Positions 46,701 to 58,759 of a DNA stretch of 64,000 nt are shown here, piece after piece (the stretch's first letter is position 1; each line of letters starts with the position of its first letter). The stretch covers positions 1,612,001-1,676,000 of the forward strand of contig JAQFVV010012435.1 of NCBI GenBank assembly GCA_028023455.1, written 5' to 3'. The translations under genes and the position numbers were made by a program. The stretch is from Epiperipatus broadwayi. Its lineage: Eukaryota; Onychophora; Udeonychophora; Euonychophora; Peripatidae. The notes below the pieces were generated by a model that worked only from the letters and a program-made list of their open reading frames with translations, did not search any database and was not told the DNA's origin.

Positions 46701-47317
46701 TTCAGATATATGAAAAGTGCCTGTATTTCAAATATTTATACTCTTTAATAAATATATATATAATAAATTTTAACTCGTATCTATTTAATTTAGATAGTAG
46801 GTAAATAAACCCATGGAGATAATTGATTGTGACTCTAGGAATGAATTTTTATTCTTTCTTTATTACAAGAATCACTTTTCCTTTTTTAAGAACATGCCAG
46901 TGTAATTTATGAAGAGAAGGAAAATGTTAAAAGAAAAATAAGAGAGATATGATTCATTATGAATTCAAAATCCAAATTGAGTCCATGCTATAGTTTTATT
47001 GAGAGTAGAACATTTTAGTTCATTATATATAGCTAAAATTTAATTATTAGATATCTTTGTCAAATAAATTGTGAAAATGACATGAAGATGTTGAAAGAGT
47101 TCTTATTAAAAAATAAGAATCTAAAAAGAGAAACAATGACTCTTTTGATAAAACAAGTTTATAAATTTCTACAGTTCCAGTTAATTATCTTTGTAGTTCA
47201 TTAATGTTCTCAGTCAGTATTACATATATGTATGTCTTCATTAAAGAGTACAACAGGATATCATCTCAAGATGCTTTTATATATTCAAATAATGCATAAT
47301 GTTTGTTCAGAAATATT
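46701..47317. other. gene-free AT-rich stretch
   Basis: No supported feature. Confidence 0.4.
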
Positions 47318-47650
47318 ACCAAATTCACCGCTTCCTTTATTTTGCTGTCATATCTTATACAAATGCAATTTATCCACTACTTTGAACACTTTTTAGCAAA
47401 AACCTTGTATTGTACATATATGCATACACAATCTTATTTGTTTTGACTGTTCTGCAGTCTTCTTCAGAGACAATTTTAATTTAAAATTTTTAAAATAAAA
47501 AAAAAACAACTTTTTTTTTACTTTAAAATTTTTTTTAAGTAAAATTGGCTCTGAAGAAGATTTTGGGACAATTGAAAGATTGTGTATGTGTATAGGTACA
47601 GGAAAAAGTTTTGCTAAAAAGTAGTCAAAGTAATGGATAACTGAGTCTAT
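47318..47650. repeat. family C foldback with CTGAAGAAG hairpin
   Basis: The left arm (47375-47480) carries, on -, CTCTGAAGAAGACTG...CAGTCAAAAC and AGATTGTGTATGCATATATG. The right arm (47553-47645, +) repeats GCTCTGAAGAAGATTTTGGG and AGATTGTGTATGTGTATAGG. The left flank (ATTACCAAATTCACCGCTTC) matches 53965 onward, so 47.3 and 54.0 kb are two copies of one element. Confidence 0.6.
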
Positions 47651-48300
47651 ACATAACATTCAGTCTGAACCACAATTTGAAAATGATATAAAATATTAGA
47701 AACTAAAAACTAAACTAGCTAACAAAATAAACAAATTACATCAAATTTAGAATTTAAAAAACTAGACAAAATTTAAAATTAAAATTTTCCAACCACAAAT
47801 TTGACTGTCAAAACAGACTTCTCAAGTGGAAAGTAAATTAATTTCCAATGTAATTGAGAATTATGGGAAATTAGTATAGTGTATATTTGTGATGCATTAC
47901 TTTGCACTTAAGAAATCTACCTTGACAGTGAAACCAGTGGTTGTGAAGTTTTAGCTTTAAATTTTGGTTAGTTTTTCTGAATTTGGTGGAATTTGTCCAT
48001 GCATATTAAGTGAATATTTTATATATAATGTAAATACATAATTTAATAAATTAATTAATGAAAAATATATGTAAATAAAGGTTGAATAGATATAAATTTG
48101 AATCATATGCATTACATATTTGATCACCATACAATATGAAAAACAATCATTCTGCGGTATAGAATACATTACAGAATCCTTCCTTGTCATCTGCCTACAG
48201 CAATACCAATTTTTCAAATGGAATAAAAGCTGACATTCTTATATTAATAATATTAGAATGGTCAATTTGTTATTAAAGCATCAATTATCAAAAACAATAT
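47651..48300. other. gene-free stretch
   Basis: AT-rich; the - frame at 47957-48217 is Tyr/Ile-rich and not recognised. No other feature supported. Confidence 0.35.
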
Positions 48301-48400
48301 TGTCAAGCGTTAGTGGCCTAGTGGTTAGCATAGCTGCATTCCAAGCAGCTAGCCTGGGTTTGCTTCCTGGTCAACACATTTGACATATGAAAAAAACAAA
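48301..48400 (+). mobile_element. tRNA-derived SINE
   Basis: TGTCAAGCGTTAGTGGCCTA begins the shared head. The A box is TGGCCTAGTGG, the B-box region GGGTTTGCTTCC, and the tail TTGACATATGAAAAAAAC. The anticodon arm GCTGC-ATTCCAA-GCAGC pairs perfectly. The TSD is unclear (possibly AAAACAA). Confidence 0.65.
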
Positions 48401-48711
48401 ACCATAGCTTTATAAATCGATCTCTATTTCAATATAGCTGAACATTAAATATGGCAGTCATATGGAACTTGTTTTATTAATTAATCCGTTATTAACTAAC
48501 CAAACATCTAAATATGCAGGTTATTAAAGGTTTGTTTGTAATAAAATATTGAAAAAATGAATAATAGGACAAGATTAAATAATAATAATAATTTATGTTG
48601 ATTTCAGTGTTTCAAAAGCTTTGTTTATTAAAATTAGGAAATTATTTAATATGATTAATAAAAATATGTTATTATTTGTTCTGTTTATAAAAAAATGTTC
48701 AAATTAAAAAA

Positions 48712-48824
48712 TTTTTTTTTCCATATGTCATAGCATCGGCCGGGACGCGAACCCACAACCGTCTGCAAACAAATACTTGCTTGCATGGCGGCTGCGATAC
48801 CTCTCGGCTAACAACGCAAGACTG
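48712..48824 (-). mobile_element. tRNA-derived SINE
   Basis: The T run 48712-48720 is the A tail. On - the head is CTTGCGTTGTTAGCCGAGAGG (A box TAGCCGAGAGG, perfect), and the B box GGGTTCGCGTCCCGG and tail CGATGCTATGACATATGG follow. No clear TSD. Confidence 0.65.
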
Positions 48825-48866
48825 ATTATAATAATATAGAAGTTATGAATTCGGTTTATATAATAA

Positions 48867-49160
48867 AAATGTTTAAATTGTTTTAAAGATAATAAAGAAA
48901 TGTCATATGTTGGAACTACAACGAATAAATTGACAACAAGATTAAAACAGCATGTAAATGATTAAAATTTTGTACTTTATATAGAGTAAATTTAAACATA
49001 AAGATGTTAAAATAGAAATATAAAAGAAGGAATTTATATTAATGAAATGAAACCAGTAATGAAAAAAAAAAGGATAATAGGTTGACTTAATTAAATATTA
49101 CTATATTCATATTATAATAAATCAAGATTTATAAAGAAGTTTGTGCGTGATTTGTTGTAT
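48867..49160 (+). pseudogene. Penelope-like GIY-YIG endonuclease remnant
   Basis: The frame from 48867 reads KCLNCFKDNKEM then SYVGTTTNKLTTRLKQHVND and meets TAA at 48963. The pattern Y-V-G-T-T-x(3)-L-x(2)-R-x(3)-H after a C-x2-C pair is that of the GIY-YIG domain of Penelope-like elements. Downstream, in shifted frames, GIYINEMKPVM and KSRFIKKFVRDLL may be the domain's end. It is a dead fragment. Confidence 0.5.
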
Positions 49161-49204
49161 ATATATATTAAAATTAATGGGCTATTTTTAAAATAATACA
49201 TTGT

Positions 49205-49495
49205 ACAGGTTTAAACCTGCATTCATATATGTAGTATGTGCGGGATTCGAACTCAGACTCTTATACGACCCATACTCTCAGTGCCATCTCATATTGCTGA
49301 CCCACCTGATCACACACATGTTGAAAGGATAAATAATCATCAATATACGTATTTCATTCTAAACCAGCAATCATCAGTTGGTCTAGATTACTATCCTCAC
49401 ACCTGTATATATAATCAGTGCTCAGCTTTATATTAAGATAGCCAATCTTCTTACTTTAATGGACAGGCTTCAAACTATTCCAACTCACAACTAGA
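49205..49495 (-). repeat. family A copy, degenerate
   Basis: The - copy starts from GTGCGGGATTCGAACTCAGA (reversed B box) and runs to the head at about 49490. CTGATGA is 49371-49377 and GAAA 49352-49355, but stem II (TTGCT/AGAAT) has two mismatches. Confidence 0.55.
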
Positions 49496-50493
49496 AGACT
49501 GTATTTGTTTGTTATTTTTTAATTTATTTATATACATGTAAAAATTTTTTGATAGATGTAAGGTCTATTCACAGTGCTTAAAACACTTGAATATTTGAAG
49601 TACTGTGACTGGAGCTTGAATTTATGCAAGTTTGTTTACATATGTGAATAGGTGTAATACTAATAATTTTAATTACATATAAATAATTGTTATTTACGAT
49701 ATAACAAGCTGAAGATTAGATAAAAGCGATATTTTTTTATTTCACAAAATAAATTGGCATTGATATAACAAGGTGAGCATTATTTATAGCTTAATGTAAA
49801 TAATTCTTTGGAAATCTAGCGTGTAAAATTATCTTTGTAATGTATGTTCTGTGACTTGATAAATAGATGTGTCTATTCTATTTCAATTAAGTCGTTCGCA
49901 CTTTAAATACAGCTTATGGATATATATATGAATATGTCTATCTGTATGTTTTATTTCAAGTAAGTACTAATTCTTTCATGGCTGATTCATCTCCCAAGAT
50001 TATTGATCAGGTGTCTGACCTGACCTATAAATAAATCAGCTAAAAGGATAGTGGTGAGCAGGACTTCTTGTATAATTCATTAACTGGCATTGATTTCATT
50101 GAAGAATTTCGTCTTATATCTAGAAGTTCATATATTGGTGAAAGTATTGTTAAAGCCCTTATAAATATTTATTAATGGAAAATTGTGGAAAAGGTTTCCG
50201 TTATTTTTTTTATTTTTTATTTAAAAAAAAATTACGCTCAGAAAGAAAATCTTACGGTCATCTTTACAAAGAGAATTTTGATTGCGCTTTTAAACTAGTT
50301 AGTGGAATTAAAATGAATTTACCTGTAATAGTTAAGATCGTTCATACATATTAATAGTAAATTGTTCAAAAATACTTTTTAAAATTAATAATGTACTTAT
50401 TATTTCGATTTTATAGATTTGAGTTAAAAGTGGGTCGACAACAACGATAAATTACTATTAGTTGTGAACAATTAATATTTTTTATTATTTATT
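49496..50493. other. gene-free stretch
   Basis: No supported feature. Confidence 0.35.
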
Positions 50494-51420
50494 AACACCT
50501 TGTGGAGGAATGTTATCACAGACCTATGACCAAAAACGTGAAAAAGATTCACGATCTCAAAGATGCACAACTCATCAGTTAGCCCAGCCTATAATCTTTT
50601 TTATATATCTTTATTATTATTCGGTGATTATATATATAGGAAATTACTAGTTTATTTGATAAGGGTCAAATGTGTTGCCATCACAGCTAATCACTCAATA
50701 AAAGTATATTAATAATTTTTATTAGTCCTTCATTAGACTGGAGATTATCCAATAATGAATAAGATTTCTGTAGTGTAATTTTTACTACACCCCTCTCACT
50801 CAAGGTAGGGACTGGTTTTTATTTGCTTTTAACACTTTGTGGAAGGATGTAATCATAAACTTATGACCAAAGACATATGAAAAAGATCCATGATTTCCAA
50901 CATGCACATTTTGTGCTTAACCAGTACTCATCAGTTGGCACAGACCACAATCTCTTTGTTCAATATGTATATAGATAGTAAATTACTACAGTTTATTAGA
51001 TAAGTGTCAAATTTGCTCCATCACAACTTTGATACAAATCACTCAATGAAAGCATATTAATTTTTATTAGTCATTCATTAGACAAGAGATTATTCAATAA
51101 TGAATAATATTTCTGTAATATAATTTCACTGCATCCCTACTCTCATTTATCAAATATACTGCAGTAATTTGCTATTTCTATATATACTGAACAATGATAA
51201 AGATATGTGTGAGAGATTATGGTCTGGATCAGTTGATAAGTGCTGATTCAGCACAAAATGAGCAGCTTGGGAATCATGGATCTTTTTTCACCTGTCTTTG
51301 ATCACGTTTATGATTACATCATTCCACAAGGTAGTAAAAGTGAATAGAAACCAATCCCTATCATGAATGAGAGTGATGTAGTGAAAATTTATACTCTAGA
51401 AATATTATTCATTAGTTGTA
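50494..51420. repeat. family B: direct dimer (period ~337 bp) plus inverted copy
   Basis: Two - units begin at 50494 (AACACCTTGTGGAGGAATG) and 50831 (AACACTTTGTGGAAGGATG). Each has TCATCAG (CTGATGA on -) at 50572 and 50928, and shares a ~230-bp remainder (AAATTACTA...TTTATT, CTTCATTAGAC, AATAATGAATAA). Unit 1 has lost stem II. Unit 2 has stem II GTACT-GGTTA-AGCAC followed by AAAA. A + copy (51150-51420) has TTGATAA, GTGCT-GATTC-AGCAC and AAAA. The unit is distinct from family A outside the hammerhead. Confidence 0.65.
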
Positions 51421-53147
51421 ACAAGTTTTGCAGTTTGATTATTATCTAGTAGTACTTTTTTTTAATATTTGGAATTTGTCTTAGAAAAGACTGTATAGAT
51501 ATGTATACATATACTGCTAGTTCCTATATGTAGCATTAGTTTCTCTATTTAAATACCTACCAGGTTTACTCATACCAATGTTAAGAATAGCAATATATTT
51601 TTATTTAAAAAAAATGTGACGGCAAACCTTATACCCAGTGTTTACAAAAGTGTAAGACTCCCATTTCTCACTATTTGGCCAATGCGGCATCATTATTCCA
51701 ATCATTTTATTTTATAATCAGCCCATCTACATCTATCTGACCAATGCAGATTAGTCTCGTGTTTTTACTCTCTAGCTAATACTAGTTAGATACCCTATTG
51801 CTAATCTCTATTAGATGATTATTGATCTGGCCCAACTACTGAAAAGAAAAATTCTACACCTGTTTATCTGAGAAAAAAAAAATCAGATAAGTTTACCTAA
51901 CAGTGACTTAAATCTCAAGCCTTGGATATGTAACCACATGTACTAATTGAAAACAAAATTCTTCAACTTGATTTTCCACTAGGTTGAAATCATTTGTAAA
52001 ATGATTTTATATTATGGTAATTGAGAAATAGACAGTTGTAATGCTATATATAAAATTCAAATTTATTATTGTTGTATTGTTTAATGGTTGATAACAATGA
52101 AAATGACAAATGGATATTCAATCTAGTTAGACCTGAATTCATGCTGCTTAAAGCTTAAATTAGAAGGTTAAAATTGTCTTAGTCACAACATAAATGATTT
52201 AAAAGATTGGTGAGAAAGTAAGAGGATATCTAGCAATAAAGTGGACAGATTTCACCATAATAACAAATATATTTTTGAGCAGATTAAAACCCAAATGGAT
52301 GATAGATCATTTTGGAAACATGCAATTCATATGATTATGGCGTGACACCTGATAATACTGAGAAATTAAAGTTTTTTTTTCAAAATTTAATTCTAATGTG
52401 TGATAGAATATATTTATTATTCCTTTACTATATTCATATGGACATGCACTTTAATTCTTCCATATGCAAAATCTTACTATTCTCAGTTTTAGTAGCCCAA
52501 GTTTGATAAAAATACTATATTAAAAAGTGAATTTGAATTCATAAACTTTAGGTGAATATCAGTCTGTTTGAATACAATTATAAATTATTTATCAGTCTTC
52601 TTTTCAGCTTGCATGCTCATTGCACACACAATCTATCATGAGCTGTCTTTCAATTTATTAGCGTATTGCATTTTTTTGTAATTACAGTCTATTTTTTTTA
52701 TTATTAAATGTGTATGTTTTATGAATTAAATTGTCTCATAGGTCAGGAATAAACAAATGATAATCACATTTTATTTACATTTGTTATTATTCACAATTTC
52801 AGGTTTTTACGGAAGGCTTGAAACCAAATGTATCATATAGGAGCATACCATAGTATATAATATATGCACAAAATAATCATACTGTATGAGAGAATTTACT
52901 TTATAACTTAATGCACCTTTTTATTTGCATTTTACATGGCAATATCATCCTATTTATAAAAGTTACAATTATATGGAATTTACAATATTAAAAAATTGGT
53001 TTTTATTTCAATTTTATTTTTTCTTTATTATTATTATTTTATAAATATTGAAATGTATAACTGAGAATTCTTTGATAAGGAACTAAATATTTAATTATTA
53101 TTATTTTTTTTATAAAATCAGAGTTTACATCTGAGAATACATCAGAA
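51421..53147. other. gene-free stretch
   Basis: No recognised gene. The + frame at 52312-52506 is short and not recognised. Confidence 0.35.
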
Positions 53148-53287
53148 AAACTCAGAGAAAACTGTTGAGCATTGGTGGTCGAGAGGTCAGCGACAGCTGC
53201 TTTACAAGCATTTGTTCCAGGTTAGCGGGTTCGCTTCCCGGATGATGCTATGACACATGAGAAAAAAAAACAAACTCTGAGGAAACT
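53148..53287 (+). mobile_element. tRNA-derived SINE with 16-bp TSD
   Basis: The flanks AAACTCAGAGAAAACT (53148-53163) and AAACTCTGAGGAAACT (53272-53287) match at 14 of 16. The head TTGAGCATTGGTGGTCGAGAGG has a perfect A box, the B box is GGTTCGCTTCC, and the tail is GATGCTATGACACATGAG plus A residues. Confidence 0.75.
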
Positions 53288-53964
53288 TTTTTTAATGAGT
53301 CTTTTTGTTATAATGTTTGCAGATTTCATGTTATTTTAGATATAATATACATAAATAAGTTTTAATAGTAATATTTTTAAAGATTAGAATAAATATTTTT
53401 CAAATATATTGAGTGTAATAAAAAAAGTGTCAGTTTTTGTAAAAGTTGTAATCATCAGTTAATAATGTACATAAACATTAAAAAGTATTATTTTTAATAA
53501 GCTTTTACAAGCAATAACATTTTTATTGTTAAACCATAATATCCATTGATTACAATAGCTTGCACCAGGTAGCACTATTGTGTAAAAACGTTTCTACTAT
53601 TTTTATTGTTATTGTAATTTAATAACTAATAAAATCAAATTTTAATCAGATAGTTAATGAGCATTATATGTGATCTATTGAATTTTCACCCAGGAACGTT
53701 GTTTTTATTTTTTCATTCTGCAACTGTACCTAACCGCAACCAACAAATTTTAAAATGATTTGCATTTTAGTTTTTCAAATATCAACTCTACTAAACTCTC
53801 TAATTAAACTGTAATAATCTTGCATTAATATAAACAGTTCATATACAAAATAACAATAATCTTGATTATTTAAAACTCAAGTGTGGTTTCATTGCAGAGA
53901 ACTTTCTTCAAAAGACATGCTATAATAATATGTTGCACCAAAAAAGTTAAGATTGTTAAAAAGA
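53288..53964. other. gene-free stretch
   Basis: AT-rich; nothing supported. Confidence 0.35.
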
Positions 53965-54390
53965 TTACCAAATTCACCACTTCCTTTATTTTGCTGTAAT
54001 ATCTTATATAATACAACTTATCCACTCTTCTTTGAACATGTTTGAGCAAAAAAACATTTTATTGGTACATATATGGATACACAATCTTATGTTTCAACTG
54101 TCCTGCAGTATATTTTATTTTATAATAACTGGATTATTTTATTTGAGTTTGATTATATTTATTTCAGTTTTATTATATTTTGTTATATTGTTTTTTAGTT
54201 ATTTTTTATTATTATATTAGTTTTGTTTACAATTTTTATGGTAATATTTATATAGTTATGTATTTTATTTTGTTCATTATATTATAGCTCTGAAGAAGAC
54301 TGCAGGATAGTCAAAACATAAGATTGTGTATGCATATTTTTACAATAAAAGGTTTTTGTTAAAAGCGTTCAAAGTAGAGTGGATAAATTA
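53965..54390. repeat. family C foldback, second copy
   Basis: The left arm (to ~54115) matches 47318-47470. The right arm (54285-54390, +) has GCTCTGAAGAAGACTGCAGG, ATAGTCAAAAC and AAGATTGTGTATGCATAT. GACT pairs with AGTC around the loop. About 170 nt of T-rich DNA separates the arms. Confidence 0.6.
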
Positions 54391-54762
54391 CATTTAATTA
54401 AGATTGCTGTTCTATATAAGAAGCATCTTTTTTAAAGCAATAATTATTTCAAGAAATGTAAATAAAATGAATGTTATCAACAAAGAAAAATATTTATATA
54501 TCTGATATTAGCTTTTGAAAAAAAAAAAAAAAACTACTGACATCTGGATTATTTATTCTAAAAGTCTTTTTATTCAATAATTTTTCTCTTCTTATTTTTG
54601 TCTATTGAAAAATTAAAGAAAAACTGCAGATTAATATATTTAATCAGTCTTGTGAGGATTCATCAAATTAACTTAATTGCTTTTTTATTGGGATATTGTT
54701 GTTAAATGGACGGTCACAAAAACTTAATCTATTTTTAAAGTAGTGTATATGCTTCTAGATAC
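54391..54762. other. gene-free flank of the LTR element
   Basis: AT-rich. It ends with ATAC (54759-54762), the left copy of the target-site duplication. Confidence 0.4.
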
Positions 54763-57389
54763 TGTACCTGTAAAATCACCATGCTTAATCACGCACAGTA
54801 ATCCGAATTCAAACCCAGTCCACGTCTAGGAATAAATTCCAAAATGCAAACCAAATTCAAACCCAAAACCCTGGCATGACCAACCGATGAACAACGCAAC
54901 AACGGTACATGGTTTTCCCTTTACTAGCTCGTCGGAAAACACAGACTAAATTACCCTACAATCAGTTATTCATATATATCCTATATTCGAGACCTTGGTA
55001 CGGTTAATAATTCAATATATATTTAAGTTGTCGATACAGACAGCAGGTGTTTAACTAGATTTCGAGAGTAATAAGACAAGAGAGACAAAAATAGATTAGA
55101 TAAATTTTTAATAATTATTGAAATCATTGAATACTATGTACAGATACGGTAAAATTTTCATACGTATATTTCTAATAATTTGCTACTAGTCCTTAATAAT
55201 CATTTTAGACTGATAGACAAAACGCATGCCAATATTTATATGTTTTAAATGGTCGTACGAGTTGATATGAGAATCAGAGTAATTTGAGCATTTAAAATAT
55301 TCAATTACTATTTTATATTAAGTTGTTTGATTTTAATAGATTCAAACCATTACGTATACGGATAATTGGAGGAGGTTTTATATAAAAATATAATATAATA
55401 ATGATGTACTGATGGTTGCAGAGCTTAAGATATACTACAATAATAACTTGCGGTGCATTGATGGAAGACCGGGCGGCTTGTACTTTGACAAGTCTTAATG
55501 CCCCCAAGTAGATCCGGGACACTACAACCAGCCGGGATCATTTTCGAACCCCGGTGATCCAAGAGATTATCTGGAGAAGAATTTCTTTCTTTCCAATTGG
55601 TAGTAAAAACGAGACGCCAATTTAGGCGAAGGAAAAGGCACTGCCACAGTAACATCGAGGAAGAGTGATCGGAAGTGGACTTAAAGCGAAACTATATAAA
55701 ACCTTGGTTATCTCTCCGTAACATTTTCTACGCAACAATCTGATATGACTATTCAAAATAAAACATAGCGAAATCAAAAGATCACAAAAGTAACGATTAA
55801 TTAATTTCACTCTGAAACCCATAACTTCCCAGGTTGTTCGGAAGGTAATAATAGTAACAAAAATATTCACCTTACATTATTACTCCGTTCATATATAAAA
55901 AATAACATAATAAAAATTTAGACTTTATTTTATATTTGTTATTTGGAGCAGAGATTAAAATATCATTTTGACAAAATAAAAGGAACAATGCAGGTACTTG
56001 AATATTTCTCAACTCAACATAAACGAACCAATTTTTTTAGTTCGATAAAAGAAAATTACTTTTAAAATGAATATACTAATAATACTATGAAATAAACTTT
56101 AATGGCTTTAACTAGAGTTGAAAAATATTATTATTGGCATCGCTTTGTTTGTAAATGTAAGTAATAATAAAAATATAAGTATATTCACTAATGAATTACT
56201 ATTAGGCACAAAATATTAGTAAATTATCATCTAAAGACTAGAGCACAGAAATATTAGAGAAGAAATTTACTGACAGGCTTTAGTGTAACATTTTAACGAA
56301 GGAAAGCAAGAAATTTACATGTAATTACCTAGATTAATTCATAACAGATTAAATAATAAAATTATTAAGCTTAGAGGAAAGTTAAAAAGTTCATGTAACA
56401 AGAGTTACCATTCTTCTTCGTCCGGCTTTTCTCCTTGCGGTAATGTTTATGCAGAACGTAGGCGCGCATTTTGGATTCCTTAGAACGGCATGATTAATTT
56501 AAAGGTTGGAATTGAGAAAACTGGAAGCACAGGAAACATTATGGATCAGCGGCTCGAAAGATTTAAATCGGCAGAACAGGGATCAGCTTCTTGGACTTAG
56601 CCCAACATTATTGCAATTCACCGGGCAACTTCTTAATCACAGTTGAGATGATTTCTCTGGCACAACTACTTTGCTGTAGCCCGAGACGGTCTACCCACAG
56701 CAAAGTCAAAAAGTAGAGTCCCCTAGTATATTATAATATAAGATGGCTACGGTTGATCACTCTGCATAGTTTTTGTTCATGACTCCGCCTCCTTTGATTT
56801 TCTGGCCTCCAGCAATATCTAATTTTGGCTATACAATTGCATTCACATTTCTTGATAAGAGTCCTACATTTCTCATTTCCATTGTTTGATTTACATTTAT
56901 TTCTAAATTCAATACATGATTCTAAATTGACAAACTAAATAATTACATAGGAATTCGTGCATACAAAATTGAAATTCATTATCTTAACTTTCAAAGTACA
57001 AACTAATTATTCTATACATTTTGTACACGTAAGATTTGACTAAAAATACCGATCAAAGGAATGTGACTTTTGACCAGCATTTTTAAATGACTTTGTATAA
57101 TTTTGAAAGATTTAAAATAAAAAAAAAATATACACGCAATGAAACTTTTAAATTGAGCGAATATAAACCTACAAACCACACACACGAATATTATTTATCA
57201 TGATTTGTAATATTTATACTTGTAATATTTACATTAAATTCTTTTAAACAAAGCATAAAATAACTAACTTAAAATTTATGTGGCCTGGAATAGAAAAAGC
57301 CTCATTGTGGGTAAATAGTGATTTAGAATTACCGTACTTCAAAATGAAAACTATGAAACTAAGATCGATCCTTCGATCTGTCTGTTTCA
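54763..57389 (-). repeat. 3' LTR
   Basis: Second LTR in the - reading. It has the same GC-rich segment (55440-55690), TATA-like block (56727-56740) and end sequences as the 5' LTR. The short frames within it are duplicated exactly in the other LTR and have no protein-like content, so I do not call them genes. Confidence 0.9.
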
Positions 57390-57402
57390 TTTCTTCCTAC
57401 TT
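57390..57402 (-). promoter_or_regulatory. polypurine tract
   Basis: On -, AAGTAGGAAGAAA (one T) abuts the 3' LTR start TGAAACAGAC. A purine run in this position primes plus-strand synthesis in LTR elements. Confidence 0.6.
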
Positions 57403-57637
57403 AAAAAAAAATAACAAAAAAAAATGTTTATACATATTTTACTGACTTACATTTCATTACAAAGTTGACCGACTTTGGAGAACAGTCTGGGTGAGAGTTT
57501 GAACCTAAACATGGGTGTGAAATGATACATTTTATCAATCATTTGTATATTAATATCCATTGTTCTTTACTCATCATCTGAAACATTGATAACATAGTGG
57601 TCGTTTACCAGGTTATCCCAAAATTACTGTTTGTTTT

Positions 57638-58759
57638 CTATGGTCTCCCTGGGTCAGGGGGTATATAAGGCTTTAATTGTCTCGCGTTGTAATGACTCTG
57701 CTCCCATTCCCTTTTTGTTGGAGACAAATCCCCATAATCAATCTGGTTTAAAAGCTCAATAGTTTTTTCAAACGACATGGGGCAGATTCCCAGCATCATT
57801 CTTTGTATCCACGGTGGTAAATTATGCACAATAATCCGGATAATGTGCTGATCAGTGTACTTAAAAGCAGTAAGAGATTTAAGTACTGTCACTTGGTGAA
57901 TGAAGAATGCTGCATAACCCTGTCTGTTGTTCTCATTATATTTTTGACTTGAGAGCTTGTGTAAAAGTCCCTCCTGCTTCTCTTCACTCCAATACCTTTT
58001 TAAAAGGGCATTTTCGTAACCTTGGATTGTAATCGGTGGATTTTTCAATAATTTCCACCAAGCCTTTGCGGATTCTTTTAGATAATGGCTGGCCACTGTT
58101 ATTTTCTCCTTCTCGGTCATTTGGTGTAAGCATAAAAACTCCTTGACACTATCCAAATGTACATCTGGATTTTCTCCGGGGTCGCCTTTAAATATTTGAA
58201 TTTGAATGGATGATCCAAAGTATGGTATATTACTCGTCCTTATTTGTGGATTTATTGTCTGCTCTACTTTTATTTCTTTTCCTTTGATAGCAGTTTCCCT
58301 TGCCCCTCTTGGTTTTTCAATTTGACCCTGCCTCTCAGTTTGCATCTCCGACTCATCATTACTAACTTCTACCTTCTGGCTTGTTTTCTCTTCGCTGACT
58401 TCCTCGCTCAGAATTTCTAACTCCTTCGGTATGGTTTGGGCATCTTCTTCCTTCTTTGTATTGCTATTGGATTGCTCTTCCCGATCTGGTTTACCGTCAA
58501 TCCCCATACGCCCTTCTTCAATTCTCAACATCCGCTCCATCATAGCCATCATAAGTTTTCTATCCTCTCTCATCTCCTCGAGAATCGCGTAAAACTTCCC
58601 ATCATCATCGTGAACCCTCTGCTTGGCCTTCTTCTCTAACCGTCTACAACTTTTTCTTTTATCAGAATATTTTTTTAAAACAATCTCATGATCACTGGAT
58701 GTGTCTGATGTTTCTGCGCTATTTCCAGATGATTTACTGTTCCCTTCTATTTCTGCCAT
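57638..58759 (-). CDS. retrotransposon Gag (capsid) protein, 373 aa
   Basis: The longest frame in the window. Residues ~1-45 are Ser/Glu/Lys-rich. Residues ~50-85 (DDDGKFYAILEEMREDRKLM onward) look helical and coiled-coil-like. Residues ~90-180 are acidic and low in complexity. Residues ~195-345 are a Ty3/gypsy-type capsid domain: FKGDPGENPDVHLDSVKEFL, EKITVASHYLKESAKAWWKL, YENALLKRYWSEEKQEGLLH, SLTAFKYTDQHIIRIIVHNL and PPWIQRMM. This domain assembles the particle. The frame ends at PPDPGRP and lacks the CCHC knuckle usual after the capsid. No pol follows in the 250 nt before the LTR. The ATG at 58759 is the first Met of the frame. It is intact, in keeping with the young LTRs. A domesticated Gag is possible but the LTR context argues against it. 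Confidence 0.85.
   Translation of the reverse strand: MAEIEGNSKSSGNSAETSDTSSDHEIVLKKYSDKRKSCRRLEKKAKQRVHDDDGKFYAILEEMREDRKLMMAMMERMLRIEEGRMGIDGKPDREEQSNSNTKKEEDAQTIPKELEILSEEVSEEKTSQKVEVSNDESEMQTERQGQIEKPRGARETAIKGKEIKVEQTINPQIRTSNIPYFGSSIQIQIFKGDPGENPDVHLDSVKEFLCLHQMTEKEKITVASHYLKESAKAWWKLLKNPPITIQGYENALLKRYWSEEKQEGLLHKLSSQKYNENNRQGYAAFFIHQVTVLKSLTAFKYTDQHIIRIIVHNLPPWIQRMMLGICPMSFEKTIELLNQIDYGDLSPTKREWEQSHYNARQLKPYIPPDPGRP

Noticed and set aside
55313-55870. Three short - strand frames, repeated at 60599-61156, as possible genes
   Set aside because: They are identical parts of the two LTRs, overlap each other in different frames, and lack protein-like composition; they are by-products of the GC-richer LTR segment.
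58436-58639. 67-codon + frame
   Set aside because: Antisense shadow of gag.
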